Origin: Neopestalotiopsis rosae
Lineage: Eukaryota; Ascomycota; Sordariomycetes; Amphisphaeriales; Sporocadaceae
Reading direction: 5' to 3'
Assembly (NCBI GenBank): GCA_023078685.1
Contig: JALGAS010000006.1
Location: 310,001-374,000, forward strand
DNA length: 64,000 nt
Shown: positions 47,058-58,278 of the stretch, piece by piece
Position numbering within the stretch: position 1 is the first letter of the stretch
How the letters are laid out: every line of letters begins with the position of its first letter
Made by a program: the position numbers and the translations under genes
Notes under the pieces: generated by a model
Databases searched by the model: none
What the model was told of the DNA's origin: nothing
The model's input: the letters and a program-made list of their open reading frames with translations, nothing else

Positions 47058-48950
47058 ATGTCTCCAGATTCTGTGTCCTCACTTTTTCCGGATCGACCTA
47101 TACGGCCGCTGCCAAAGCGCCGACTGCGCGAACGACTGTCCCCCGACGTTGCCGATACCATCAAATACCCGCTCGAGCCCCAGAGTAATGCACCACTGTT
47201 TTACTACCCGTACAACCTGAAAGCTGAGGCGGGGCCGGCCAGTCTTGATGCATCGAATGCGATGAATCGAGAAAACAGCCTCGATCCAGTCCACGAAGCG
47301 GGCCTGCGACGCTATGGCTTGGCAGGAGATCGTGAAGATACGGGGGTGATTCAGCAAGGCCGGAGGATACTTGCTTCAAGACCAAGCCAGGAATCTCCAG
47401 GAAATGTCCTGCGCACGCCACCAAGAACCAGTCAAGGCCGCCGTCACACCCCGCAGGCTCCTCCGTCCACAGCGTCGTCTGCCGACGGGTACGACTCCTT
47501 TGAAAACACCAATAATAAGAAAAAGAGAAAGATACCCACTGCGGGAGACGGGCTGCTGAATGGAACCCACGTAATGGCTGATTCGGGCGTCCTGGGTGTT
47601 CCTTCGCCACCAACGACTGGTGATGAGGGTCCTGGCGATGCCTTGGCAGCCACCTCGTCGTCATATTCATACGCCGGTGTGGGCGGTTCACCTGTCCAGG
47701 GCATATCCGGTCCGGGTAGAGGACGTTATGGACGTGTTCGCAACGGCAGGAGCCCGTTGAGGCAGGTTCCAGATACAAATTCAAATTGGCCCGTCAAGAA
47801 CTCGCGATCACGGTCTGATGGCCAATATTCGGTTCCTCTAGGTAAGACATCGTACCTGCTTGCTTTAAGTTTTTGTCTCCAAAGAGCCTTCCTGTACTGT
47901 GATCCAGATTGGAAAGCACCCAGCACCTGTTTTCCCGACCTACAAACCTCTGACTTTCTTCTCATGTTTCTTCCCTCTACATGGCATTCTCCACGTCCCC
48001 AGCTCAATTAATAAGCATCCTCAATTTCTGACATATTTTCAACTTATTTAGGCGAAAAGACTGGTATCATTTCGAACGCTATTGCCAGTGCTGGACGGTT
48101 ACCAATGCCTCAAGGCCAGGAAAATATCAGCCTCTTGCAACAGCAGGCCAAAGCGAGTCCTGTTTCCGCTCAGTTCACATTTACATTCGATTCACAAGTG
48201 TCTGGTACGGTTCCGTGGCCAGGCTCTGAATCACCTACAGCACACATGAGTGGAAACAATTCCAGCCATTCTTCCCATGGGGACCAATCCGATTCACACT
48301 ACGGCAGAAATGCTCGATCAGCAACAAATTCTCAGCCTGCCCCGCCTGGATCGAGCAGTGGTCAAGGTGGTCCGTCTCTATCGGCCGATGGTACGGCCAA
48401 GGGCCCGGCACCGGCCAGTGGAGCTCCGAAGAAGCACAGGCGACGTGCAGACTCACTTGCACGGGCTGCCAAGCAACGTCGTCGGGAACAAGAGTACAAG
48501 AACAAGACCAATCCCCCGGCCCCCGACGACCAATATATTTGCGAATTCTGCGAGTACGAAAGGATTTTTGGCGAGCCTCCTGTGGGCTTGATCCGTCAAT
48601 ACGAAGAGAAGGATCGTCAACGTCGAAACGCAGAAGCTCAGCGTCGAAAGCATATTGAGAAAGCAAAGAACAAATCTAGAAAGGGCAAGAAACCTGGCAA
48701 ACTTCCAGCCAAGAGCAACGCTGCGCATGACCTCCATGCGACGCCACCTGCTGGACACCATCATGCCTCCATGGAGCACGAGCAGTGTCAGGAAACTCAC
48801 AGTGAGGATTACGAAGAGGAAGACTACTATGAGGATGATCTTCATGATGACGACAACTCACCAACCCACGCTTCTGGGCAGGATTATGCAACACATGGAG
48901 GTGGTGCTGTTGAAAGCAGCGGCTCTGATGACATAGCTCATGCCTCCTAG
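47058..48950 (+). CDS. Conserved fungal protein with CEFCEYERIFG motif
   Basis: Exons 47058-47841 and 48052-48950 with a 210-nt intron; 560 residues. Splicing yields SVPLGEKTGIISNAIASAGR. The start was chosen at MSPDSVSSLFPDRPIRPLPK, a block with the feel of a conserved N-terminus (basic and Pro-rich, followed by RERLSPDVADTIKYP). The middle is Ser/Pro/Gly-rich and disordered. A basic segment KKHRRRADSLARAAKQRRR (about 430) could be a nuclear localisation signal. Next comes QYICEFCEYERIFGEPP, a Cys-x2-Cys pair with aromatic and acidic neighbours, then a long Arg/Lys-rich helix (EKDRQRRNAEAQRRKHIEKA) and a very acidic tail (EDYEEEDYYEDDLHDDD). I do not know its function; nuclear, nucleic-acid-associated or chromatin roles are possible. 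Confidence 0.8.
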
Positions 48951-50237
48951 AGGCGTGGCCGTACGCAACGCCTCACAGAGCTGATGGAAGAGATCACGGA
49001 CTCACTCAAGCACCTTGAGTTACTCGATTGAGGACCTTTATGTGGACTTGTCCCTCTTCCAAATACCTGGAAAACCATGGGCCAACTTGTTGGTGGGAAC
49101 AATGTTGGCCTTGGTTCTCCACCTTTACTCCCCAAAATTATCGCAGAACATTGTCTGTCGGGCAATAACTTACTTGCTGGCTTGACAAACCGTCTCCGTT
49201 TCGAATTATAACGAAGATCAGGTACGCGGCCTTTGCGGAACCTCGCAGTCTCAGCATGTGTTCCGAGTACCCTACCAGATAGGGTCCGGAAATGCGTGTG
49301 GTTCATTCCAGGCTTACGTCAAGGGCGCATGACCAGAAATTCAAGTTGGAGATTGTTCCACATTCGCGGTAGAGAGACTACCAGTCATGACTAGTTTAAG
49401 AAACAGTTGTCACCAATAGACAGATAGAAAATGCAATATCGCCCCTTCACAAATGTCTGTTCGAAATTATCATGCCCATGTTCATGTGCCGTGCTCGTGT
49501 TGATTGATTCAGTGTTGTATATTCGCTACCATTGGCTTTCAACGCCACGTTCTTACCGATTCCTTATGCTACTATAGCTGCTATAGCTGCTGATAACTCA
49601 AAGGCACGCAGACATCGGAACAAAATGCTGGGAACTAGGAAAACGGCGCGGAGCCAAGGATGTGGACTGACTGATATTTTTGTTTCAACGACTGCCTTCG
49701 CTGAGTTGGGATGATACAAAATTGTATTGAGAGTACGGTAGTCCTCGAGTGGTTCCAGTCGTTTGGGTCGGTCCGGACTCAATGTGTCAGCCCGTCGACG
49801 ATCCTCATGGACACCTCTGATGATCCATGGTCGTCTAACAAATACCTGAGGTGCTAACATATTTAGATAGATAGGCAGGTTTCGATTGCTCTCGCCCTTT
49901 ACATGGTTTGGTGAAAATAGAGTGGCTTGATGGGTAGGAGTAAAGCATGCTGTTTGTGACTGGGATTCACCGCCATTATAAGCTTGGGACTGCGTGTGAT
50001 TTGGCCGCCTTTCATGATTCTTGATAAAACTATGTCTGATTAGAGCTATCGTTCAAGCGTTCCTTATCACGTAACTACTTTTTTGAAGTCAAGTAGGATA
50101 TATGAATCGTGGACAACGATCGCCAGCTTGGGGATTTCTACTTCAGTTCCCCAATCAAGAATAACTACTTTTTTGGCAAATGTTGCCTCAACATTTTGTT
50201 TTTGCCTTCAGCCTGAGGAACTTCTTCATAATTGATG
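48951..50237. other. Convergent intergenic region
   Basis: About 1.3 kb between the 3' ends of two convergent genes. The ACTACTTTTTTG-like sequence occurs twice (about 50074 and 50164). The 119-codon frame on the - strand (48947-49306) has no recognisable feature. Confidence 0.5.
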
Positions 50238-53200
50238 TCATGGATTTGGCCAGTTCAATATGTCTTCAAATTCTGCTGCAGAATGACCGCTTTCATGGGG
50301 AAAGGTTGCATCATACGCAGAGAAAAAGTCGTCAGGATCTCGCAGAGGCGCATGTGTTTGCTTCGTCGCTGAGGCATCCAATTCTGGAAGCATCGAACCC
50401 AATGACGCAGACGTAGTATTTGCGTCAACCTGATCAAACATACTTGAATCTGCAATGGCAGAATCAGTCTGGCCGATTGGTCGCCTCGTAGAATTGGTGT
50501 GGATATTACCCCGAAAGTTCATCGATGCACCAGCCGAAGAGCTGCTAGGTGTTGTGCTGCTCAAAGTACCTCTTGAACTATACTCCTGGGTGTAGGCAGG
50601 TGTTATAGGAACTTGTACCGAAGTATTCTGCTGCGCAGTCATCCAGGACTCGCAGATCAGATCAAGTCCTCTCGCCAGAACGCCTCGCAACAACTGAGCT
50701 TCGGCAATGGTGGGATATGGAAATACCCCGCTTGACTGGATCTGTTTCTCTAGAATTTCCGGCCCGAGTGTCTGCCAGTGCTCCCGGAAGCTTGCAAGAT
50801 CATCGGTAAGCTGGCTATCAATATAGGGCGATCTGGGTTGAGGGTGTTCTGGTAAAATTATGGCCCAGATTTGGTACCATTTTTGCTCCTCCGTGAGTTT
50901 CACTTCCGATTTAGGTTTTCTTGATAGCTGACGTTCCTGCCCAGGTGAAATTCCCTCGAGCTTGACCCCTGACAGCCTTTCGCAGGAGCGCTGAACAATA
51001 TGCTGCTCTTGTGCTTGCTCGTCTTTGAAAGTATTAAAACACACTTGGCAGTAGAACTGCGGTGTGTGACTCCGCTTAAGGTGTTGTTTTACTCGTGAAC
51101 TGCTCAGTAGTTTTGCATGGAGGCATGATCGATACTTGGCACGGTCAAGCTTCCAGAACGGACAAGCAAAGTTGTGTTCTGAAGAGCTGTCCTCGATCCT
51201 AGACTGCTTCTCAGGGCGATGATTCCGCTGTGAGGCATCACCATCTTCTTCGTCCCGATCATTTGCTTTTCGCTTTCTAGGATTCGCACCTCGGTTGGCG
51301 CTTCCGTCTGGCGGAATCTGAACAGAATCGGGCTTGTACTTCTGAGAGTTGTCTGTGGAATCTCCATCACATGGTGCATTTGCTGGTACAACCCTTTGCT
51401 GGAACCTAGAGAAAAGATATTGAGCGGCACTTTCGACAATGGCAGCTACGTCCCCCTGAAGCTCGAGAGCCTTGTCTTCATTGTCACAAGAGAAGCTCGA
51501 TATCGACAGCAGATCAGTGTCGATGGAGTCGGATTCGGTACAATGCTTTGTTGGGAAATCCGCCTGTTGGGGTCCCAATCTTGGAGACTCGATCATTGTT
51601 CTATTTTCATCTCTATTAGAATAGGTTTCCTCTTCTTGAGTGGATCGAGTGTTCCAGTCCTGGGAGGGCCGGTGACTCTGATAACAGCGACTAAATATGT
51701 GGCGATTGCGATGAAAGCCGTAAAGTTCGGAACCTTTTGGAGCGGTGCTCCTGTATTCTAATCCGTCAGCTAAGCAAAGACATACATCTCCAGAAGACGG
51801 AGCAAGGTGCCAGAGCCAGATGTCATTCTTCCTGTCAATAAAATAGGCAATAGCACCTCCAATATTGAGGATCAGGCGATTTTCGAACTGTTGAAAGAAT
51901 GCATGCGCCGAGGTATAGGTAAGGTCAAGCGGTATTTCGACTCCTGAAAAGCCTTCTGGTCGCCAGGCTGTTGGGAACTCCCACACGCTGACTATCTCGT
52001 GAATAGAAGCAGCCTGTAATTGCTCAGATATATCCACGTGTGCAAGAATATTTTGTTCTTCTGCAGTCTGCTCAACATAGGATACTGCAAACTCTGCTCC
52101 ATCGGTCTTTATCAGGCGAGGCGTACACACGGCAGGGTGAGAGCCACTTGATTGAAGAGCACAGTTTATCCAGGCCAGTTGTGCGGCGCACTGCGAAATA
52201 AGATAAGACGGCCCATTGCACATGACATGAATGTCGGCGTTTACAGAGTAGATTTTGATGTTCAAAGGGTCCCGTCCATGGACTATTGAATTGTTAGCAA
52301 ATGGAGTTTCGGGAGACGTCTTTCACTTGCCTGCAGCACAGTCACCGTCGACATCTCCATTTACCAAGTCCTGGAAGCCTTTCAAAAGCAATAACCCGGA
52401 CTCTTGCCATATTTGGCCCATGTATCGGCCAACCGTCGACAATTGAACATCAGTCTCTGACGAAGCCACCAGAACAACAATCTCTTCTAATTTGACGTCT
52501 GTGCCTGGGACAACATCGCGATGTAGTCTTGCTTTCAGAGTTTTCCAATAGCCTGGAAGTACGAAAGAAGCCATAGATGTTCTTGGAGGCCGCTTCTTAC
52601 TAATCGTACCCGTCTGCAGGTGCCTTAAAACCGTATGTCGTACCTCGTCGCTCGCCATGGGGGCGCGGGCGACTCCGTAGGATAGCGAAGCATGATGCTT
52701 GAGAGTCGATACCAGCCATCTGTATGCCGAGCTCTTGAAAATGATTTTGCTGTACACTGAAAGTTCCGAATCCGTTATTGGCTCGTCATCTTCGAAATCA
52801 GCAACTCCCTCAAAGTGGACCCCTTTTTCAGTGATAGAGGGAGAATCTTCCAAAATCGCAGCGTATTCCCTTGAACATCCATGATCCCACATGGTTATCT
52901 TCTCTGCAAGGGACATATCTCCAGATTTGTCTTGTCGTAAATTTGTGTCATTTCCATCTTCGCCCACGTACATTGCCTTGAGTAGCGCACATATATCGCT
53001 GGAAATGGGTATCAGCGCATTCATTTGGGTATTCCAACATGCAGACAGGAACACTCACTTGTGATGTTTGTACACAAAGTACATGATGCTAGGACCAATA
53101 CCATTCGATCGATCAAGGCCAAGTTGAATAGCGAAAGCTTTGATCAGCTCTCCGAGATTTTCTACCCTTGCCATAAATCTTCTCTGATCAACTTCTGGCT

Positions 53201-54823
53201 GTAATTGACGGTAGATATCCTCACAGACATCTGCAAGAGACTCTTGAATTATTCCTGAGGCCATGGCGGTAGCCGCTGAAAGTACAGTCCCTGCATCGCT
53301 TTTTGCCGCAGGTGTCTTCGAATTGGGCAGGTTGGAGGCGGTTTCCAGAGTCTCTTGGTTGTTACTTATTGGAGGCAGAGACCCATACCCAGAGTCAGTT
53401 GCCTCATAACCTGATGGCTTGATCATATTTCGTGACAAGTCGCTATTATTGGCCATTATTCCAACCATGTCAGGCGGTACGTCTTCTGGACGATTGGTCG
53501 AAGCGTTCAACGGTTCAGACGATGTATTCTTGGGAGGATTGCCCAAAACGTTAATCGATCCAGGCAATTGATCTTTTGGAAAATTGCTCGAAGTGCTTAA
53601 ATTTTCGGGCAATACATCTCCTGAGGTAATGTTTGAAACGTTTAGCGAGCCAAAGAATGCATCTTCTGGGGGTTTTCTCAAAGCGTTCGGCGGTTCAGGC
53701 ACTACAACTTGTGGCGGTTTGCTCCAAGTGTACGGTAACCCGGGTGGTATATATTCTAGAGGATTGCTCAAAGCGTTCCTCGGTTTAGGCAATAAATCTT
53801 CATCTGCACCGGTAGTCATCATCGATACAGAACCGCGCTGTTCAGGACCTGATGGTATGATATACTGCTGCTCGTTACCTTTGTCGCCTACTTGATCCTG
53901 ATCGTTCGAAGTTGAAGACTGATTGGGCAACGCCTGATTCTCAAGGACAGAAGGATCCATGATAGGGGGTTGCATGGCAGTAATGTTGGGCAAAACACTT
54001 TGTGGAGTAAAGCTTCGAATACTTAGCGATATCATCCATAGGGATATGACTCATATATAAGGTTAACGGTATAGAACTTACCGATAGACAAACTGTTCCA
54101 GGTCCTCATCCCTGAATTGTTGTTGATGAACTCGCCTGATATGAGCACGGAAGTTATCCGCCCGCGGCCATAGCTTATCCCTGTGTTCACAACCCTGGAG
54201 CGTACAACGATAGCGATTACCGCTCGTGTGTTCTTGTGGATGATTACTTCTAATGTGGCGATCAAGGTCCCTTGACGTGCTGAATCCTTCTGTCCAAGAA
54301 CATCCTGGTATTCCGCACATATGCGGTTTGGTATGTCTCTGCCGGTGTTTCCTAAAAACGGTATTAGCTTAAAAATGCTTATAAATAGCTACCTTACGCA
54401 CTTAAATTCCGAATTTGTTTTGAGAACTTTATTACAAGTCTCACAGGTCAAATCCCTTGCCGTTGGCTGGGCTGGTCGCGGAACGGACAGTAATGGCGAC
54501 TGATTCGGGAACTGACTCCAATTCTGCAAGTCCAACACATTCTGGCTTCCAGGAAGCGCGATAGGCTTGGGGTACCATGGGGCATCATTGTCATCATTGG
54601 AGCTGGAGAGCCAATGTAATGGGCTGGTGCCTCCGGGAATATGGCCGTCATATGGGACTTGCATTTGAGGATTGCGCACAAAAGACCCCCACTGCAAGTC
54701 TGGGCTCAACTCCATCCCATTCAGATCCTCGGTCATGGAGGAAAACATTGGGACGGCTCCAGGAGCCTGCTCAACATTTTGACGACTACCGTTGGTGTTC
54801 GAAAAGTACATTTGATTAGTCAT
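50238..54823 (-). CDS. Large fungal C2H2 zinc-finger protein
   Basis: Five exons: 54402-54823, 54082-54351, 53059-54021, 52331-52998 and 50238-52282; introns of 50, 60, 60, 60 and 48 nt counting each junction (the first four junctions are 54352-54401, 54022-54081, 52999-53058 and 52283-52330); 1455 residues. The first donor (GTGCGT at 54401) restores a classical finger, CETCNKVLKTNSEFKKHRQRH, that other donors would break. Two more fingers follow (CGIPGCSWTEGF..., CTLQGCEHRDKLW...), to about residue 222. Residues 303-418 are a 15-residue tandem repeat. A middle region with KIYSVNADIHVMCNGPSYLI and AAQLAWINCAL belongs to a module I recall from large fungal C2H2 proteins. Near 1147-1215 are CPFWKLDRAKYRSC and FYCQVCFNTF, a second, degenerate finger pair. 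Probably nuclear; targets unknown. Because several junctions are inferred, two adjacent genes cannot be fully excluded. Confidence 0.75.
52283..52330 (-). other. GC-AG intron in the C2H2 gene
   Basis: The exon ends GCTGCAG and the intron begins GCAAGT, the consensus GC donor, and ends AATAG after a CTAAC branch site. Only this junction is phase-correct; the nearby GTGAAA donor four bases on shifts the frame. Confidence 0.65.
53458..53805 (-). repeat. 45-bp tandem repeat (about 7.5 units) in coding sequence
   Basis: Units start at 53458, 53503, 53548, 53593, 53638, 53683, 53728 and a partial one at 53773. The period is exactly 45 bp while the sequence has diverged. Common landmarks on the + strand are [A/G][C/T]GTT at the unit start, GGTTCAGGC-like sequence, CTTCTGG and GATTGCTCAAA at the end. 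The protein unit is 15 residues, Asn/Pro-rich (for example LGNPPKNTSSEPLNA). Confidence 0.85.
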
Positions 54824-55609
54824 TTTGGGCCGATATGGGTTTCGCAAGCCGGCTACCTTGATCGATCGTGGCGGTAACAGCCTGTTGCAAATGTCTCCAA
54901 GCCCCAGCTAGGGTAATTAGGCTCGGAAACCGACCTACAACAAAACCATCATGCGTTCAGGCAGTATGAGTGGGCGAACAAAAAAAACGTATCAGCGGCT
55001 GTGCCTGAGCCAGTCTACCACCGGGTAGCACGGTGTTGACTTTCAAAGCAGTGCGTTGGTATCAATCGCCAGATTCATGAAATGCGACAACGTCAACAAA
55101 TTCGATAAAGCCGAAGTCTCCGAAGCCATGGACTGGTGATGGTTCCTCTCAGTGGGTCGGTTGTCGTTCTTCTTTTTTCGAAGGTAGTTGGGTTGAGTCT
55201 CCAACCTTCCAAGAAACAAATCCAGCCTTGCGTCAGTCTTGAGTCCAGCTGCGCACGCTCGTGCTATTGCTTCTCATTGGTTCGGAACTAGCCTGGCAAT
55301 CCGCACATCGCTGAAAACCGACCAATCACAAGGGATAGCACAGGTGTGAGGATTGTAGGATCGTGTTCGACGATGTTGTTCGTGGTGTTCAAGATCTTCA
55401 ATACATTTGGTTGTGTTATGTCAATCTCTCATTGAGACGTTTTTGCTACACCAACCAAAAGCATTCAGATGAAGGAAAAATTGAAACGTGTATATAATCA
55501 TATGTAGCTCAAGACTAGATGATACAATGCTGAAGACTTAACAATTCTCACAAGTCCACAAAGCGAATACACAGTCACCTACCTGGATATTCTCACGCGT
55601 CGAATCACA
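54824..55609. other. Divergent intergenic region
   Basis: 786 bp between the C2H2 gene (-) and the small + strand gene. It would hold both promoters. No other feature seen. Confidence 0.5.
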
Positions 55610-55889
55610 ATGTCCAAGCGTGATTCTGCAAGCGGCACGAATGCCAAGGCTGGCGAGTAAGTCTCGCAAATCGCCATCAATTTGACAGGAAAGATACTGA
55701 TCTGGAAATAGTGTCGAGAAGAATCATACAATGTTGAACAGGTACCTCGAAAGCGAAGCAACTGTCGTGGAAAGGGTAATGCTGGCCGAGACAAGATTGT
55801 CAGAGAAGCAGTCCAAAAAGAAGGCGGTTCAGGACAAAAAGGTGTATCTCGATGAGTGGAGCACATCGTGGAAGAAGGCGTGCCAGTAA
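55610..55889 (+). CDS. Possible two-exon microprotein (74 residues), unknown function
   Basis: Exons 55610-55656 and 55712-55889 around a 55-nt intron with a GTAAGT donor and AAATAG acceptor; the total is 225 nt including TAA. The start MSKRDSASGTNAKAGD is basic and polar. Exon 2 encodes a single highly charged helix with spaced hydrophobic residues (MLNRYLESEATVVERVMLAE) and ends YLDEWSTSWKKACQ. I recognise no family. Support comes from the good splice signals, intron length in the local range, phase match and a 58-codon open exon 2. Against it: short length and no known homologue. A further donor-like GTAAGC overlaps the stop codon, so an alternative longer product is possible. Confidence 0.45.
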
Positions 55890-56142
55890 GCCGCGGTCAG
55901 GAAGCGGAGATACAAAGATCATCCAGTGATGTATACAGTTCCCTTTTCACCAGTCACATTAAAGTTCACCCCCTTCATTGCCAAGCCTAAGAGCCGCTGT
56001 TTTGAGACTTCAATGAGAGTCATCGCCGCAAGTACGGCACAATAGGATAGGTCCGCGATACTTGGAATGGAATGAATTACGCAGAATCAAGATGCAGCCA
56101 GTGATCTTTATGACTACGATCTTCGAAGAAGAGAGCGGGGTT

Positions 56143-58278
56143 CTACAACAACCCTAGCCAACCGCTGGGGCGGCTTTGGGAAGACTTTCTTGCCATTATC
56201 ATCACCATCGTCTTTTCACGGGCAGTAGGAGCCCACGTTTTCACCAACTCAGCCCTGTGGATAGGTTTATTGACAACCGTGCTCATGTGGAATCCAAACA
56301 CCGCTCTGCCATCTACTACTTGCGGGCTCGGATCTGTCTCAATCACATCAAGTGGAACAGGCAGCGCGTTGATGGTGATATCCAACACTGGGCTTGTGCT
56401 CGTGGGAGGCTCTACAGAAACAGAGCCTCGTAGAGTAACACAGAACGCCACGTCACCCTTGCTAGTCGTCTTGGCTTCCTCAACAACCAAGACTGGGCGT
56501 GGCTCGTCGACCGTGGGAGATGGCCCATCAGGAATCGCAATACGGTCCGATGCGAGCGTGGGTGTGTATAGAGGCGCAACTCTATGACTTGTCTTGGACT
56601 CGAATGCATTTGCCCACTTCAGCAATTGCACATCGCTGCCTGCACGCCCAGCGAAAGTCAGATTGATGGGCACACGGCCATCTCGAATCGTTCCCATCGG
56701 AACAGATACCGTGGGTATGCCCAAATGTCGGATGGCTCTATTACCATTGCTATAGCGAACACCATTTTGCCATGTATGGGCAGCACTCTCAAAGTTTGAG
56801 TCCGAGTCTGCGCGGCCGACATCGCCGACTGCTGGAAACAAAACACAGTCGCAACCGAGGTCAGCCAACCAGTCCTCTAAAAGACGTCGACGCATGCCTT
56901 CCAGAGCCGAAACCGCCTCCTCGAGTCCATCAATGGCGGAACAGCCCGGAGCAGGACGGGGGCTTCCTTTCTGCAATGTGTCTTTCAGCGTGTGATACAT
57001 AATCCCGTTGGCTGTTTCAAAGTGCTTCAATTCGGGCTCTGTCCGAAGCCAGTCCGGGTAGATTTGAGAGGTATCTACGGCAAAAAGATCCGGCAGCGCA
57101 TTGTCGTCAAAAGTCTTGATGAAGTCATTCCAGGCGTGCGCAATCAGCGGACCTCGTTCCATGGCTCCCCAATTGGCTGGTCGCCTAGGACAGCCGGCGG
57201 GTAGGAGCTCATCGTTTTCGTATGCGGTGACTGCTGGAAAGTCTGGCGTTTCGACGATCTCTGCGCCAAGGGCTTCGATATCCTTCCGTGCCCTTTCGAA
57301 CAACTCAACGACTGCCGGATTGGTATATACTGCAGCCGCACCTGGTGGAGTTGGACCGCCTAGATACATCAGAGGTACAGCAATGCGTAAGCCGGACAGT
57401 GATATTGATGAAGATATCTCCTTGAATGACTGAAGAGGTTGATCCTGCCACGGATCAGGAAGTTTTACGAAAGTTTGTTCGCGCCAGAAGTCGCCTTCCT
57501 TGATGGGGTCTTCCACTGCAATCACGTCCAACAAACAGAGAAGGTCGCGAACAGATCTAGTATGCGGGACTGGGACGTCGCAAGTCGGGTACAGAGGCCA
57601 ATTTCCCCGGCCAGACAGCCAGCCTCTCGACGGAGTATAGGCGACGAGAGCGTTATTAGAAGCCGGCGATCGACCGGACGACACCGTCTCGGCACCGATG
57701 CCAAAGGCGGCAAAGCTTGCCGCCGTAGACACCGCCGAACCGTTTGAAGACCCTGACGCAAAGGCTGCTGCCAAGTAGTCCGGATTATAGGGATTTTCGG
57801 CACGTCCATAAATGCCCCTCTGCATACCTCCGCAGGCCATGGCAGGCATGTTGGTTCGTCCAAGGAGGACACCACCACCAGCACGAATCGACGCAACAAT
57901 TGCAGCATCATCATTACTGACGAGGTCCTTGAATGCCGGCGAACCTGCTGCAGCTGTCATGCCCTTCACTTTGTAGCTGTCCTTGATCGTGTACGGAATC
58001 CCATCAAGAGGTGATAGTTTCTTCCCAGCGGCACGTCTGTCATCCGAAGCAGCAGCCTCGACGAATGCATCATTGTTGAGTATAGGAATGGCATTGAGTG
58101 ACAGGCCCTGACAGTCGTGTGTGCTGATCCGACGAAGGTAGCGAGCCACTAGCTCAACACTGGTTATATGTCCCGAATCGAGTGCTCTTTCCAGATCTTC
58201 GATGGAAGCCTCCACCAAATTGATTTCCTTGTTATCGTGTGTCATATTCTTCCCCCTCAACGAATGATCATGTACCAT
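56143..58278 (-). CDS. Amidase signature family enzyme with C-terminal extension
   Basis: Single exon of 711 residues from the ATG at 58278; a second in-frame ATG at 58245 (MTHDNKEINLVEA) is an equally good start. The Ser-cisSer-Lys triad can be placed: Lys in DGIPYTIKDSYKVKG, cis-Ser in FASGSSNGSAV and nucleophile Ser in IGAETVSSGRSPAS, each within the expected blocks (ASGSSNGSA for the usual GSSGGSA). Enzymes of this family hydrolyse amide bonds of diverse small substrates, so the reaction here is left open. The core ends near residue 560 (VPMGTIRDGRVPINLTFAGR). About 150 further residues (VLVVEEAKTTSKGDVAFCVT onward) are strand-rich and not part of the usual fold. No signal peptide is evident, so it is likely cytosolic. 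Confidence 0.9.
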   Translation of the reverse strand: MVHDHSLRGKNMTHDNKEINLVEASIEDLERALDSGHITSVELVARYLRRISTHDCQGLSLNAIPILNNDAFVEAAASDDRRAAGKKLSPLDGIPYTIKDSYKVKGMTAAAGSPAFKDLVSNDDAAIVASIRAGGGVLLGRTNMPAMACGGMQRGIYGRAENPYNPDYLAAAFASGSSNGSAVSTAASFAAFGIGAETVSSGRSPASNNALVAYTPSRGWLSGRGNWPLYPTCDVPVPHTRSVRDLLCLLDVIAVEDPIKEGDFWREQTFVKLPDPWQDQPLQSFKEISSSISLSGLRIAVPLMYLGGPTPPGAAAVYTNPAVVELFERARKDIEALGAEIVETPDFPAVTAYENDELLPAGCPRRPANWGAMERGPLIAHAWNDFIKTFDDNALPDLFAVDTSQIYPDWLRTEPELKHFETANGIMYHTLKDTLQKGSPRPAPGCSAIDGLEEAVSALEGMRRRLLEDWLADLGCDCVLFPAVGDVGRADSDSNFESAAHTWQNGVRYSNGNRAIRHLGIPTVSVPMGTIRDGRVPINLTFAGRAGSDVQLLKWANAFESKTSHRVAPLYTPTLASDRIAIPDGPSPTVDEPRPVLVVEEAKTTSKGDVAFCVTLRGSVSVEPPTSTSPVLDITINALPVPLDVIETDPSPQVVDGRAVFGFHMSTVVNKPIHRAELVKTWAPTAREKTMVMIMARKSSQSRPSGWLGLL

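Noticed and set aside
48947..49306. 119-codon - strand frame overlapping the 3' end of the CEFCEYERIFG gene
   Set aside because: Antisense to the 3' UTR, basic and without motif; likely a chance open frame.
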